A DNA stretch of 64,000 nt from Tetracentron sinense. Its lineage: Eukaryota; Streptophyta; Magnoliopsida; Trochodendrales; Trochodendraceae. Positions within the stretch are counted from its first letter, which is position 1. Each line of letters begins with the position of its first letter. The stretch is from contig CM026570.1 in assembly GCA_015143295.1 (NCBI GenBank), positions 10,812,047-10,876,046 on the forward strand, given 5' to 3'. Under the pieces are notes generated by a model. That model was not told the DNA's origin, did no database searches, and saw only the letters and a program-made list of their open reading frames with translations. Of the stretch, positions 27,001 through 35,603 are shown piece after piece. Both the position numbers and the translations under genes were made by a program.

Positions 27001-28301
27001 TGGCTACAAACAGTAACTGTAGTTTCTTAAGAGAAACTAAAATTCTTGCAAGAAACTGATATTCCCTTGGCAAAACAATAAATATCACAACTTGTTTTCT
27101 TGAGATGAGATTTTTATCTTTTAAAATTTAATTTTCTGTTAATAAAATATTCATGAATAATTTTTTTTTTTCAAAAATTTCCTGGGCAAATGAAAAAGAT
27201 CTAGATTTCTCTGGAATTCTTCGGCTGAAATGTTCCCAAGAATAGTTTTTGTGTATATGCCTAAGGCTGGAATGCTTCTAACATGTTGCCATTGCTGACA
27301 GAGGACGAAGAGCTTGTAACGAATGCCCTTGAGACAATTGTGAATTTAGCACCATTGCTGGATCTTAGAATCTTCAGCTCATCCAAGCCATCATATATCA
27401 AAATAACGTAATAAATTAGATTTATTTCAGATTTTGTTTTAGCCTTTAGCACATGCTACTCTGAGCTCCAAATTATAAATATTCACTATTTGTTTGACCA
27501 CACCAGCGAGAAACGTGCAGTTCAAGCCATCATGGGGATGCTGGGATCCTCAGTCAAAGCCTGGCATTGTGCAGCTGCGGAATTGCTCGGCCGTCTGATA
27601 ATAAATCCCGATAATGAACCATTCCTTCTCCCCTTTGCTCCTCAGGTCGGGATTGTTTCACAGATCATCCCTTGTTTCATAAGAGACTGATGTTTATTTA
27701 TTTATTTATTTTTACCCTTTTTAATGTATTACTTTCCAAATACTTCAACATCCTATAACCCTTTGATTCTTTGAAACTTCTATGCTTCAATACCTTAGTG
27801 AATGGCCAATTGACACTGCAGATATATAAGCGCTTAGTTGATCTTCTGAGCTTACTGGCAGTAGATGCACAAGCAGCCGCTGTTGGTGCTCTTTATAACC
27901 TTGCGGAAGTCAATATGGATTGCAGGCTGAAGCTTGCTAGCGAGCGATGGTGAGATTTTCATCTTGATATTGCAAATCTAAATAATATACTAAACCTATC
28001 TTTGTGAATGGTCTTGTTGCTGAAATGGTCGCAGTAATTTTTCAGGGCAATTGATCGGCTGCTGAAAGTGATCAGAACACCGCATCCTGTACCAGAAGTA
28101 TGCAGGAAAGCGGCAATGATAATGGAGAGCCTTGTCTCAGAGCCGCAGAACAAGGCCCTTCTACTAGCTTATGAGAATGTCTTTGCAGAGATCCTCTTCT
28201 CAGATGGAAGACATTCTGACACCTTTGCCAGGATATTGTACGAGTTGACATCTCGACCTAATAACAAAGTGGCAACAGCCCGTGGGGTTTGGGGCATGTA
28301 A
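2..28301 (+). CDS. LFR: LFR orthologue, armadillo-repeat SWI/SNF subunit (8 exons, 5'-partial)
   Basis: Joining 2-89, 1087-1256, 18346-18488, 18600-18856, 27302-27407, 27507-27645, 27822-27949 and 28046-28301 gives one open frame of 428 residues ending in TAA; every intron is GT-AG and every phase fits. The protein matches, as I recall the family, Arabidopsis LFR (about 460 aa) over its whole visible length: Ala/Ser-rich start, RIVLALQSGLKSELTWALNTL, SEWWFDEDGLFNLD, NIIRNFSFMPDNE, AAELLGRLIINPDNEPF, AVDAQAAAVGALYNL and the C-terminal FARILYELTSRPNNKVATARGVWGM. LFR is a nuclear ARM-repeat protein of plant SWI/SNF chromatin-remodelling complexes needed for leaf and flower development. Only the first ~30 residues and the promoter lie before the window. 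The coding sequence looks intact, so the gene is probably functional despite introns of 17.1 and 8.4 kb full of transposons. Span includes introns. Confidence 0.93.
90..1086 (+). other. LFR intron 1
   Basis: AT-rich intron of 997 bp with poly-T runs. A short direct repeat of a Ttcyttgatacatattttctct-like word occurs at 1020-1080, just before the acceptor. No gene or recognisable transposon is visible. Confidence 0.75.
1087..1256 (+). CDS. LFR: LFR exon 2
   Basis: Residues 30-86 of the visible protein: DQNNKRIVLALQSGLKSELT and the ALNTLTLLSFKEKDEVRRDA region, ending LLQV before the donor gtgagt. Acceptor is ttcaag. Confidence 0.93.
3142..3483. mobile_element. Mutator-like MITE nested in the L1
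   Basis: A 342-bp insert between direct repeats tgatcctagc (3132-3141 and 3484-3493). It is AT-rich, with several inverted copies of a cgatacgtatcg-like word near both ends. The 9-10 bp TSD suggests a Mutator-like element; long terminal repeats are not clear. Related words occur at 18066-18330. Confidence 0.6.
4531..4702 (+). repeat. 86-bp tandem duplication in the L1
   Basis: The segment beginning agataagcctaagggagtgg occurs at 4531 and again at 4617 with a few substitutions. It lies in the ORF1 / inter-ORF part of the L1. Confidence 0.85.
5031..5622. mobile_element. hAT-type MITE, 592 bp (copy 1)
   Basis: Terminal inverted repeats catagtcacaaa / tttgtgactatg, flanked by the perfect 8-bp TSD atgtcagg (5023-5030 and 5623-5630). 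The interior is AT-rich without coding. It is closely related to the element at 20239-20825 and is nested in the L1. Confidence 0.88.
6226..6577 (+). repeat. 176-bp tandem duplication in the L1 endonuclease
   Basis: The block coding for LDGFQWVFTGVY…LGGDFNCVRS is present twice in tandem with few differences. The first copy carries a TAG where the second reads a Tyr codon. Confidence 0.9.
9320..9495 (+). repeat. 88-bp tandem duplication in the L1 zinc-knuckle region
   Basis: The block starting aacttatgcatagagggtgg occurs at 9320 and 9408. It duplicates the sequence coding for a Cys-x2-Cys…His-like motif ending in HLLLHC. Confidence 0.9.
11509..13721. mobile_element. Mutator-like TIR element splitting the hAT gene
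   Basis: Flanked by the 9-bp direct repeat tattgaaaa (11500-11508 and 13722-13730). Ends are imperfect inverted repeats around the word tgctagcccc. Most of the interior appears to be a minus-strand solo LTR (11573-13545), so the element is doubly nested. No transposase is visible. Confidence 0.6.
11573..13545 (-). mobile_element. Solo LTR related to those at 45772 and 49405
   Basis: In reverse complement it begins TGTAAAAAACCTATTTTTGC and ends GTGTTCACA. It carries the gggtgcctaacaccttcc word near its 3' end, as do the two solo LTRs in the satellite. It contains scattered ctcgagcga palindromic words (12380-13290). No exact 5-bp TSD was found, so the bounds are approximate. Confidence 0.55.
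14944..15057. mobile_element. hAT-type MITE, 114 bp, in the hAT pseudogene
   Basis: Termini taggggtgtcaa / ttggcacccct(a) with the perfect 8-bp TSD ctgattac at 14936-14943 and 15058-15065. The TAGGGGTG terminus is common in hAT elements. Confidence 0.88.
16284..16362. repeat. Short tandem duplication (period ~42 bp)
   Basis: The segment catcctcaaattagccatga and about 15 further bases is present twice in the 5' part of the hAT pseudogene. Confidence 0.8.
16752..17040 (+). mobile_element. 5'-truncated LINE insertion, 289 bp
   Basis: A perfect 17-bp TSD (aagactaatgatggaaa at 16735-16751 and 17041-17057) encloses a LINE 3' tail ending in an A-rich stretch (gataaataaataaaaa). The interior keeps only short remnants of the C-terminal coding region. 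Confidence 0.88.
17712..18058. mobile_element. hAT-type MITE, 347 bp (copy 4)
   Basis: Termini catagttaccaa / ttggtaactatg; near-perfect 8-bp TSD (tgtgcatt / tgtgcaat). The interior is rich in tataatacg-like words. It is the same family, in inverted orientation, as 24328-24716. Confidence 0.85.
18066..18330. mobile_element. Probable Mutator-like MITE remnant
   Basis: Dense in cgata/tatcg words (gtatcgattgatac, cgatacacaac, ggtgtcgatagg) and ends gatattttaaaccat. In reverse complement this resembles the start of the element at 3142. It stops 15 bp before the exon 3 acceptor. Boundaries are uncertain. Confidence 0.4.
18346..18488 (+). CDS. LFR: LFR exon 3
   Basis: Residues 87-133: VDDWCDIALPKELTKAPRVR, then LLGVNSVVSGFGNEFEALGS. 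Acceptor aacag, donor g|gtaact, ends in phase 2. Confidence 0.93.
18600..18856 (+). CDS. LFR: LFR exon 4
   Basis: Residues 134-219, including KHRPSEWWFDEDGLFNLDEE, QQCAVAASNIIRNFSFMPDN and HRHCLETVFQCIEDHNT, the most conserved block of the family. Acceptor gacag, donor cag|gttaga. Confidence 0.95.
18830..19380 (+). repeat. Duplicated exon 4 / intron 4 junction and short repeats
   Basis: The exon 4 end and following donor (gcatagaagatcataacacag|gttaga, 18836 on) recur at about 19137 as gcatagaagatcataatac…ggtcaga, followed by about 230 bp of matching intron. Between them a unit of about 70 bp (tttcctttgcatatgttgaa…) is repeated several times. The copied stretch keeps a GT but lacks an acceptor, so it is probably silent. 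Confidence 0.85.
19419..20975 (+). mobile_element. Gypsy-type 5' LTR and gag fragment (truncated)
   Basis: Putative LTR 19419-19966 begins tgtcacacaccccttttaaa and ends gtgaca. It is followed by a primer-site-like tggtatcaaagg (19969). Gag-like coding follows (EERVWKLELAIADGEARLEP, then AEVKSYNGAGDAKIEQF at about 20905-20960), interrupted by the MITE at 20239-20825. No pol or 3' LTR is seen. Confidence 0.6.
20239..20825. mobile_element. hAT-type MITE, 587 bp (copy 2)
   Basis: Same family as 5031-5622: catagtcacaaa / tttgtgactatg termini and collinear interior. Flanks tgctgaag / gctgaaag agree allowing a one-base slip. It is nested in the Gypsy gag fragment. Confidence 0.87.
21120..21715 (+). 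mobile_element. LINE C-terminal (zinc-knuckle) fragment
   Basis: Broken frames read DSRIWTCNSNGNF (about 21165), CIWNHFFSVFSVSLVLPSDI (about 21406) and EVRNKI…ADPASPRRLYHFVLDGL, the pattern of a plant L1 ORF2 C-terminus. Several stops and frameshifts. No TSD was found. Confidence 0.6.
22318..22831. mobile_element. hAT-type MITE, 514 bp (copy 3)
   Basis: Termini catagtaacaaagt / actttgttactatg with TSD cttaggac / cttaggat (7 of 8). Very AT-rich, with a 17-A run. Confidence 0.87.
23640..24060 (-). mobile_element. LINE reverse-transcriptase fragment
   Basis: On the minus strand: LISLLTYADDTLVLLD-type YADD box (about 23960-24010), then RCFDVFLYF, KSTLIGIGNYDDCLNEK and LLGEFPISYLGLPIRMRSID. This is the order of a plant L1 RT just after its active site. 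Interrupted by stops; no termini seen. Confidence 0.65.
24328..24716. mobile_element. hAT-type MITE, 389 bp (copy 5)
   Basis: Termini cataattaccaa / ttggtaattatg and the perfect 8-bp TSD attgtttc (24320-24327 and 24717-24724). It is inverted relative to its relative at 17712-18058. Confidence 0.9.
24787..24985. mobile_element. Short TIR MITE (family also at 37185)
   Basis: Imperfect terminal inverted repeats of about 45 bp containing tactcccaaatcctaac words in opposite orientation at the two ends. A related copy is at 37185-37405. TSD not resolved. Confidence 0.6.
25122..25493 (+). repeat. Perfect 186-bp tandem duplication
   Basis: The unit starting gcagaatgctctagaattcc occurs at 25122-25307 and 25308-25493 with no difference I can see, just after a (gt)n / poly-G tract. 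It is either very recent or an assembly artefact. Confidence 0.92.
25817..26225 (+). repeat. Diverged ~197-bp tandem duplication
   Basis: The segments around gacatgggaatg (25888 and 26085) and ggatttgagaaggcagggtc repeat in the same order with indels. Confidence 0.8.
26285..26575. mobile_element. GGAGCC-type MITE (family also at 32645)
   Basis: Starts near ggagtggagccaggattc and ends near catgtggctctgcccgtc, its imperfect inverse. The interior has G-run / C-run segments (aggggggtatgaagcccccc). The flanks share tctacc. An inverted relative lies at 32645-32900. Confidence 0.5.
26583..26765 (+). repeat. 94-bp tandem duplication
   Basis: The block tataatctgtgtg…ttttttacaggtcttaag is present twice, each ending in an acceptor-like polypyrimidine-acag. 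Both lie within intron 4, upstream of the true exon 5 acceptor. Confidence 0.85.
27302..27407 (+). CDS. LFR: LFR exon 5
   Basis: Residues 220-254: EDEELVTNALETIVNLAPLL, DLRIFSSSKPSYIKIT. Acceptor gacag, donor ac|gtaata, phase 2. Confidence 0.93.
27507..27645 (+). CDS. LFR: LFR exon 6
   Basis: Residues 255-301: EKRAVQAIMGMLGSSVKAWH, then CAAAELLGRLIINPDNEPFL, ending PQ before gtcggg; an armadillo-type helical segment. Confidence 0.94.
27822..27949 (+). CDS. LFR: LFR exon 7
   Basis: Residues 302-343: IYKRLVDLLSLLAVDAQAAA and VGALYNLAEVNMDCRLKLAS. Acceptor tgcag, donor tg|gtgaga splitting the Trp codon. Confidence 0.95.
28046..28301 (+). CDS. LFR: LFR exon 8 (terminal)
   Basis: Residues 344-428 and stop TAA: AIDRLLKVIRTPHPVPEVCR, KAAMIMESLVSEPQNKALLL, then the conserved C-terminus ending ATARGVWGM. 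The natural family end is kept. Confidence 0.95.
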
Positions 28302-29400
28302 TCAAAATCCTACCCGGTCAGCACAATCTAGTGATTTGGCTCTTGTTTAATGCTTGAGAGAGGTATTCAGCTAATAATTATATCTTTGTTTTAATTGGAA
28401 GTATGAGCCAACTTATGTTTTTTCACTTCGTCAGTTTTCTCTTGCCATATTTCAAGTTACCATGCATTTACTCAGCAGAGAAAATTGTCCTCTTCATCTG
28501 ATTAATTGTAATTTATGTTTCGTGACTACATTTGTCATTATCTTACTCTACATTTTGTATATATTGAATTGTTTATCTGATTCCTCGTAGTTTGTGGTGG
28601 GTTGCTACTATTTTAAATTGCAATTAGACATCATTGGCCGATGGGGTGGTTATAAATGCTATTCTTAATTCATGTAAATATCTTTTTTTGTCTATATATT
28701 GCTTGACAACATTTTAGTGCTATATGTTGACCATTTGTTTTGCTGACATGGTGTGTGTTGTTCATATGGGGTGTGTGTTCTAGCTACTAATCAGGACTAC
28801 ATCTTCAAACGTGTAACTCAGTATAAATTTAGTTATCAGAGTTTCGGGTTGGTCAGGCAAGTGTATACTATATCATTGACCAAGTGTATACTTTATAATG
28901 AGAAGCATGCTAAAAATTGAATACAATGTTTCTATCAGCAAACGACCGACTGTTAGCGAGTCTACTTCAAATTCAGTTTTTAAAAAATGGAAAATTTTAT
29001 GAGTTCTAACTGCATCATTTCGTTTTATGTGAGATGAATAACTCTTGATACACATTTTTATTACTATTAAATTTGTACTTTCTTGTTGTCAATAGAATAC
29101 TAGAATAAGACTCCTAGGCATAGTTGGTAACTTTGCATTTAAGCTTGTAATTATTCAGGATTCTTAGCAACCAATAATAGAGACTGAAGTTTAAGAACCT
29201 TTTTATCAAAAAAGTTCAAGAACCTAATAGATTGCATTAGCTGTGCCATAAATCAATTCAATACACAACGTAACGAATATATGATTGAAACACAGGAATA
29301 TGATTTTAAAAAAAATACAAGAATATGATTGAATAAGCGATTCTTTTTCTGGATCAGTGCCTGTAATTCTATCGACATTCAAAAGCTGGGGACTATCAAT
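28302..29400 (+). other. LFR 3' flank
   Basis: AT-rich 3' UTR and downstream DNA. No gene, TSD-bounded element or clear repeat is seen; a defined poly-A signal cannot be assigned. Confidence 0.6.
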
Positions 29401-29539
29401 GACCATCCGATTAGAATTTCTGTGGTGTGTTCACCTTATTCTCTTTGAAGGTCAGAAGAGTGCAATTTCTTTGGATGCCGGTGATCATTCAGTCTCTAGG
29501 TGTGACTGTATAACAGATAAAAACTGTTATAGATTCTAA

Positions 29540-29935
29540 TGGGTTTCTTCGAATATGATTGTGGAGATGAAAGCTATTCGGGATGGTTGTGCTGTGTTGA
29601 TTAGGGTATTTGGAGTCATTATTGAGAGTGATTCGCATTCGCAGATTGCTATTGATATTATTAATGGTAAAGTGAACAGGCTGTGGATTATCTGGTATGA
29701 GTTGAAGACTTATACAGGCCGTTTATTATCTGGTATGAGTTGAAACTATTATGCAGCTGAGAGAAAAATGAGAATTTTTGTTTGTTCATACTTTTAGAGA
29801 AACTAATTTGGTGGCTGATATCTTGTCTAAGGAGCCTTGCTTATCTAATTGTAATAAATTCTTTCATAATAGCAAGCTTTTTCCTAAACTAGCAGTTGGG
29901 TTTTTAGTTCTTGATAGATCATCTGTCTCTAATAT
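29540..29935 (+). mobile_element. LINE RNase-H-like tail fragment
   Basis: Reads MIVEMKAIRDGCAVLIRVFG, then VIIESDSHSQIAIDIINGKV and FRETNLVADILSKE across frames: the RNase-H-like (RVT_3) domain at the 3' end of plant L1 ORF2. A 27-bp internal duplication (ttatctggtatgagttgaa) interrupts it. Confidence 0.65.
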
Positions 29936-30510
29936 AAGATGTTAGTTGGTTTGCGTACGAGGTAAGGTTTATGTCCCCCTCTCGGTTGTATTTTTTTCCT
30001 TATTTAATAAACTGGTACCGGTCTATGCCAAACCCCCTCCCCCTCTAAGTGACTTCTTAAAATAAAAATAAACCTTTTGAAATATAAATTTTAACGGCAC
30101 TTGTGATTTTCTAACCAAGGTTTAGTCTAAGCTCTTATTAGTTGTTTTCTATGAAGGTTACATAATTAGCTACTCCCTTAAAAGTGATCTACTCTGAAAT
30201 TCAATACTTGTAATTTAAAACCTTCTTCCTCAAGAGAAATAGAAGTGGAAACCTAGATATATAGGTTTAAGAGATGCATGGTAAAGTGAATTCGTCTGAT
30301 ATCAGAAGATTGATGACACAACTCAACTGGGAGGCAAGATCATTTAAATTTAAACCCACCCATCCTCTTCGTAGAATACTTCGGATTCATGAGACACGTT
30401 CGGGAATAGATGAGTTATTGAGTCAAGTAGATGCAATCCCCTTAGCCCTTCAAAGTCTCTGGTTAATGGAGATACGAAGCAGCCTCTGCCCAAAAACACT
30501 TGATTGCCCA

Positions 30511-30770
30511 AACTTCTTACATCAGTCCCCCCACTGGATGATCTCTCACATACGTCTGGACTCTCGAGTAGCTAGAAACTATTCACTTGTCAATAAGAAT
30601 GCTTGCCATTGTCTTTGTATTGGTAGTGTTCATTGAGAAAAACTTCTTACATCAGTCCCCCACTGAATGATCTCTCCCATACGTCTTGAACACCTAGAAA
30701 CTATTCATTTGTCAATAAGAATGCTTTTCATCGTCTTCGTGTCTGTTGTAGGTTCTTTGAGAAAAACATT
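30511..30770 (+). repeat. 130-bp tandem duplication
   Basis: The unit beginning aacttcttacatcagtcccc occurs at 30511 and 30641 with several substitutions. No coding is recognised between 29940 and 31080. Confidence 0.85.
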
Positions 30771-30964
30771 CATCATTCTCCATAAGCATAAAAAGCTCTC
30801 AACATGATTCCACCAAATATGAGCAAGACGCACCTTGGAAATAGATTAGCATGCTTATGCGGTATGAAATCAACTTCCTTGGGCTCAGCCTTGTAAAAGC
30901 TGCATGAATTGTTATCCATCAAACCCGTTTGCTTCATATTTGAGCTAACTCTGTTGCTGGATTT

Positions 30965-31080
30965 GGAGTTCTTTTTTAAACTTTTTCAGTGACTAAGCTG
31001 AGATTGAACCTGTGATCTCATGGTTGCGGTTTAGAATGATAACCTAGTGAGGTATGTGCTCAAGCCTTGTGGGTCTCCAA
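30965..31080 (-). mobile_element. Possible SINE remnant
   Basis: On the minus strand a pol III B-box-like ggttcaatct lies at 31001-31010 and a short A-run (ttttttaaa on +) at the presumed 3' end. The A box is unclear and no TSD was found. Confidence 0.35.
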
Positions 31081-31894
31081 ATCAACATTCTCGTCCTCTC
31101 TTCTTAAAAACTGCTATCCTTCTTGCCTGATCGACATGGATTTTGTTAGCTTTTCTGGGTGATGTTTCATTCACTTCTTTCTCAAAGCTAGAGCAAATTG
31201 CTCACATCTGAAATGATGGGCTGGATTTGGATGATGCATTTTGTATCCTGTGGATGGGATTTTCGCAATGACTTTATTCGGATTTTCGCAATGACATTAT
31301 TCAGATGAAGATTCTTAGCTAGGTTTAACCCTTTCATGGAGACAGTCAGATTTCAAGATGACAGGTATTGAAAATGCAGCTATAACGCTCCCCATGTCCC
31401 TAACCGATTCCAATGGGGCCTGCATTGCCTCACAAGAGATCAGAGTGAAGCATTAAGGCATTTTAGTCATGCATAATCTGAACTGTTTTCTATTATGGTT
31501 GAAACTTTCATATATGGTTTCTTTAAAGTTAGCTTAAAAGGATTACTACGCGAAGACCTCCTAGAGCTTGCGGTATGCTTGTCAACATCATGGATCAAGT
31601 CGAGAAGAACTATGCTTGGAGTAGGAATAAATTACTTGTTATTCTAGAGGATTGGGTCTGGGATTCTATACAAGTCGTATACGGGCTTATTTGGGATAGC
31701 ATTTTTACTTATAATCTTGGCACAGTGGAAGGCTGGAAGCTCTCGGAATGTTTTCGCTTAGTCCCTACGTGACAAATCATGTAAATGTTGTTTTCTCTCG
31801 GCTTATTTTCTTTTGACGTAGTCATCAACTCCAAAAGTGCATTGGATTTATGGAATAGTAATTGACCTCAAGAATTGAATTCATGTAATAAAAA

Positions 31895-32061
31895 GGACTT
31901 TGCTACTGAGACCGCAAAGGGCCGAGACCACACCGAGACCGTGCATCACATGCACGAATCTCAAAATTTCATTAAATCCATTTTTGAAATTTTGAGATCT
32001 GTGCATCACATGCACGGTCTCGGTGTGGTCTCGGCCCTTTGCGGTCTCACTAGCATTTTCC
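31895..32061. mobile_element. Fold-back Mutator-like MITE (near-perfect hairpin)
   Basis: Two arms of about 78 bp match almost perfectly as inverted repeats, starting tgctactgagaccgcaaagg and ending in its inverse. Flanks taataaaaa / taataaata give a 9-bp TSD with one mismatch. A relative lies in the KCS intron (60452-60601). 31080-31880 holds no recognised feature except a ~24-bp repeat near 31257. Confidence 0.8.
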
Positions 32062-32245
32062 TAATAAATAACCATTGAAAATGAATTCTACAGAGTTTAG
32101 AACTTGGATGCACTATTGACTTCATGGAATTGCATTGCACAAATTCTATTTACACTGTGTGGATGAATAGAAAATTATGTGAAAAATGAACTATTTTTAT
32201 GGACATGCATTAACTAATACAATTCTATTAGTCCTGTGTGATGAT

Positions 32246-32415
32246 GGAAAGTAATGCTTGCCCTATTGGTGGTGCGTGCATGTTATGACTCGTTTGAGCG
32301 AGGATCAAGTCCCGAGGTGTGATGGTTGAAATATCTACCTGTTTCTTAACCTAGAATAGATATTAACCTTGCTAACCGGGTTTCGGCCTAATCCTATATC
32401 GTTGAAAAAAAAAAG
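32246..32415 (+). mobile_element. SINE-like insertion
   Basis: Begins after gtcctgtgtgatgat (32231-32245), has a B-box-like ggatcaagtcccg, and ends in an A10 run before gtcctatttgatgat (32416-32430; 13 of 15 match). Size and tail fit a tRNA-derived SINE. Confidence 0.6.
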
Positions 32416-32644
32416 GTCCTATTTGATGATAAAATAAATATTTAGCATGCACATAAATAAAATTTATGCATAGCAATACATTTACTCAAATGCATCTTGC
32501 AAAATCAAAATATCAATACTAATGTGTTATGGTAAAATAATCGTACTTTGTATCAAGTTTCTTTGTTCAAATACATTCATATTAGCACTACTACCATGCC
32601 TCTTGGATTTGGTCCATTGGTAGGTCGTATCTCTCTTTCATGAG

Positions 32645-32900
32645 CAGGGGCGGAGTCACATGGGGCCCGGGGACTGAAGCCCCCCTCTCAAATTTTGAAA
32701 AAAAAAAGTTATATAGAATTAATAGGGGCGTTGTAGCCTGGGAGAGGGCCAAGCTGGGAGACGGCCGAAGCTCTAGCCCCCTTTGAAAGTTTGGAAAAAA
32801 AACATATTCTTTACAAATGGACACGTACGCAATGATCCATGAATTTGGCCTTAAAAATAAAAAATTTGGGGGCTATACCCCCGAACTCCCATTGTTAACC
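32645..32900. mobile_element. GGAGCC-type MITE, inverted relative of 26285
   Basis: Starts gcaggggcggagtcacatgg, which reads as the reverse complement of the end of the element at 26285-26575, with the same C-run / G-run interior. The termination near ccgaactcccattgttaacc is approximate. Confidence 0.5.
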
Positions 32901-33099
32901 GAGAGGTATCTAACTCACTTACTAATTGAAGTTGCGATACGATGTCACAAAAATAAGAAAGAAAAAACACTGCCACCATAGTACAACTACCATTAAACAT
33001 GTTTCCAATCGCATATGAAATTTGATCATGTCTTCTAAAAGAAAATCGGGGAGGACTTGAGTTCTGTCGAGAAATGTGGTGTTGAGACGGTGTTGAGAC

Positions 33100-34618
33100 T
33101 GTAACGGATAAAATTCGTAAAATAGAGCAAAAAGAAGGGGTAAAATAGTGATTTCTCATGCTCAGAAATTCTGACAATTTAGCCAAAATTCAGCCCACTT
33201 GGGCCATGTGCTGGATCACTTGAGTGTTGTCTGACAGGTGGTCTTATCATGACTGCACAAGTCATGATGACTCCAAATGCCTGTAAATAAGCAAGAATCA
33301 CCAGAGAGAATGGATGGATGGTGCGCTAGAGAGATGGATGATATGCAAGAGAAAGAGGATGGTGCGAAAGGCAAGGAGAATGGTGCGAAAGGCAAGGAGA
33401 ATAATGCTAAAGGCAAAGAGGATGGTGCGAAAGGCAAGGAGGATGATGCGAAAGGCAAGAGAGGAGATCAAGAGAAGAAGAAAAAGAGGAAGAGGAAGAG
33501 CAAGAGGAAGAGGAAGAGGAAGAGGAAGATGGAGATCTGAGGAGCTTGAGTCATTCACACCCCTACCTTGAAGTGTTGTGCAAGTGGCCACTCACCTGAT
33601 TCTCTCATCTTCCTTTGGTGTTCTCCGGCTACTTGATGCTCTTTATGGCCTCACAAGCGTTTATTGCCGTCAGATTCTCTCAAATAGGCCTTGTCAGCCT
33701 GATGCTCTCCATGAATAGTCACACTGCCACTTGCACGGCCTTGCAATTGATCACCTGTTGAGTACCATCACACTTGAACTTGTGTCTGATGCTATGAATA
33801 GTGCCAAATTCGTTGTGCCGTTGTGCTGTGAATAGTGCCAAATCCGTTGTGCCGTTGTCTGATGTGAATAGTGCCGAGCTCGTTGTCCGTTGTCTGATGC
33901 ATAACGTACACGTTGTCTGAGTCCGAGCTACGTTGTCTGAGCCCGAGCTACGTTGTCTGATGCATAACGTACACGTTCTGAGTCCGAGCTACGTTGTCTG
34001 AGCCCGAGCTACGTTGTCTGATGCATAACGTACACGTTGTCTGAGCCCGAGCTACGTTGTCTGAGCCTTATCCGAGCTGAGTCCTTTAGGCCATCCGAGC
34101 TGAGTCCCTTGGGCCATCCGAGCTGAGTTCTTTGTGCCTTCTGAGCTATATCCTTTGTGCCTCCTGAGCTACAATCTCCAGAGCATAACATCAGAGCTCG
34201 TCCTCAAGTGCATATGCCCAGTGCCCTCACGATAAGTATCTCTATACCATGCTGTGCTTGTGCCTTGTGCCTTACACTGTGCTTGTGCCTTGTGCCATAC
34301 ACTGTGCTTGTGCCTTGTGCCTTATGCTATGCTTGTGCCTTGTGCCATACACTGTGCTTGTGTCTTGTGCCATACACTGTGCTTGTGCCTTGTGCCTTAT
34401 GTTGTGCCTGTGCCTTGTGCCTTATGCAGTGCTTGTGTCTTATGCTGTGCTTGTGCCTTATACTGTGTTATGTGCCTTATACTGACTTTATCATCGGAGC
34501 TTATTTCAGGGTGCACACCCGCCCCCTCAGGCTCATTTACAGGTGGAGTTTTGCTATCATTCCTCTACCAGCTAAGCAGCTACAGACGCGTGGCGTGCAC
34601 GGGATTTTTTCCCTTTCA
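33100..34618 (+). repeat. 5' LTR of the non-autonomous element
   Basis: Begins tgtaacggataaaattc, ends ccctttca. Contains four internal short-unit arrays: 21-bp gaaaggcaaggagratg units (33355-33460), a (ggaaga)n purine tract (33477-33535), ~20-bp gtctgagcccgagctacgtt units (33910-34065) and ~24-bp tgtgcttgtgccttgtgcc units (34250-34480). Confidence 0.92.
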
Positions 34619-34621
34619 AAA

Positions 34622-34639
34622 TGGCGCCGTCTGTGGGAA
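34622..34639 (+). promoter_or_regulatory. Primer-binding site of the LTR element
   Basis: tggcgccgtctgtgggaa, three bases after the 5' LTR. The TGGCGCC start is shared by PBSs of several plant Gypsy lineages. Confidence 0.7.
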
Positions 34640-35603
34640 TCAAACCCACTGTGGGAACAATTGAGAATGAGGCAAAGGGGCTTAGAAAATCACAAATAAT
34701 GAGCATCTTTACGTCTGAATGGGGCTTTCACCGCGTAACAACAATCAAGAGGTAATTATCGAGTGCATTATCAAGTGAATTATCGAGTGCATTCTCAAGT
34801 GCTTTATCAAGTGAACTGTCCAGTGCATGCTCTAGTGAATTGTCAATATCAAGTGAATTCTCAAGTGAATTATCAGCCTATCAGTAAATGATCGATGAAC
34901 TGTCTAATGAAATGTGTCATAAATGCAATGTCAAATGACTTATCATCTGAGTAGGGTACTCACCACGGGACACATGTGGCTTATTTAATGAATTGTCATC
35001 TGAGCAAATCTAGTGGCTTATACTAATGAAATGTCATCTGAGCATGGTGTCCCATCACGAGGCCTATCATATGAAATGTCAGTTGTCTGATTACATTTAT
35101 GATGTGTTATGTTATGCGCTTCCGTACTCCTTACTGTCATCTCATAATGTGTCTGTGACTTACAATCGTAATCAAGTGAAAAATCAAGTGCCTTATCAAG
35201 TGAATTTCTGTGCTTATCTAGTGAATCTCTGTGCTTATCAAGTGAATCTCTGTGCTCATGCATCTTCACGTGTTCATACACATTTTCGCGCTCGAAGTGC
35301 CTAATGACTTCATTTTTTGGTGTTGTGATACATGTACATTCCCGTGCACTCTAACACATGCTCTGAGGTACTATGCGCGAGTGAGAGAATCCGGTGACTT
35401 GACTAGGGGCTGATGCAAGCTTGTCTTCGCTGGCGAAAAGCACAACGTATCAGTGACAACGGAGCACCTACAACGGAAGAGAGCGGAGCACGGAGCACGG
35501 AGCACAATCAGTGTCTGCGGACCAGGTATCATTTTTGAGAATTTTACCCATGGAGTATTCTCGGCACCTCGAACGGAGTTCAAGGCACCGAGAAGGGGCT
35601 AAA

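Larger units (their letters stand above)
18857..27301 (+). other. LFR intron 4, 8.4 kb, transposon-filled
   Basis: Connects …IEDHNT to EDEELVTNALETIVNL…. It contains a duplicated exon 4 end, a Gypsy 5' fragment, three hAT MITEs, two LINE fragments on opposite strands, other MITE-like elements and several two-copy tandem duplications. At 26830-27000 there is plain AT-rich sequence. Confidence 0.9.

Noticed and set aside
33277..33591. Open frames with GAKGKE repeats and Lys/Arg-rich tails on both strands (also 35781-36095)
   Set aside because: Short-unit array and purine tract in the LTR, identical in both LTR copies; not genes.
34157..34699. 180-residue open frame rich in Cys and Leu (and a similar one at 36681-37157)
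   Set aside because: It is translation of a ~24-bp tandem repeat inside the two LTRs; all three frames stay open because the repeat lacks stops. No protein homology.
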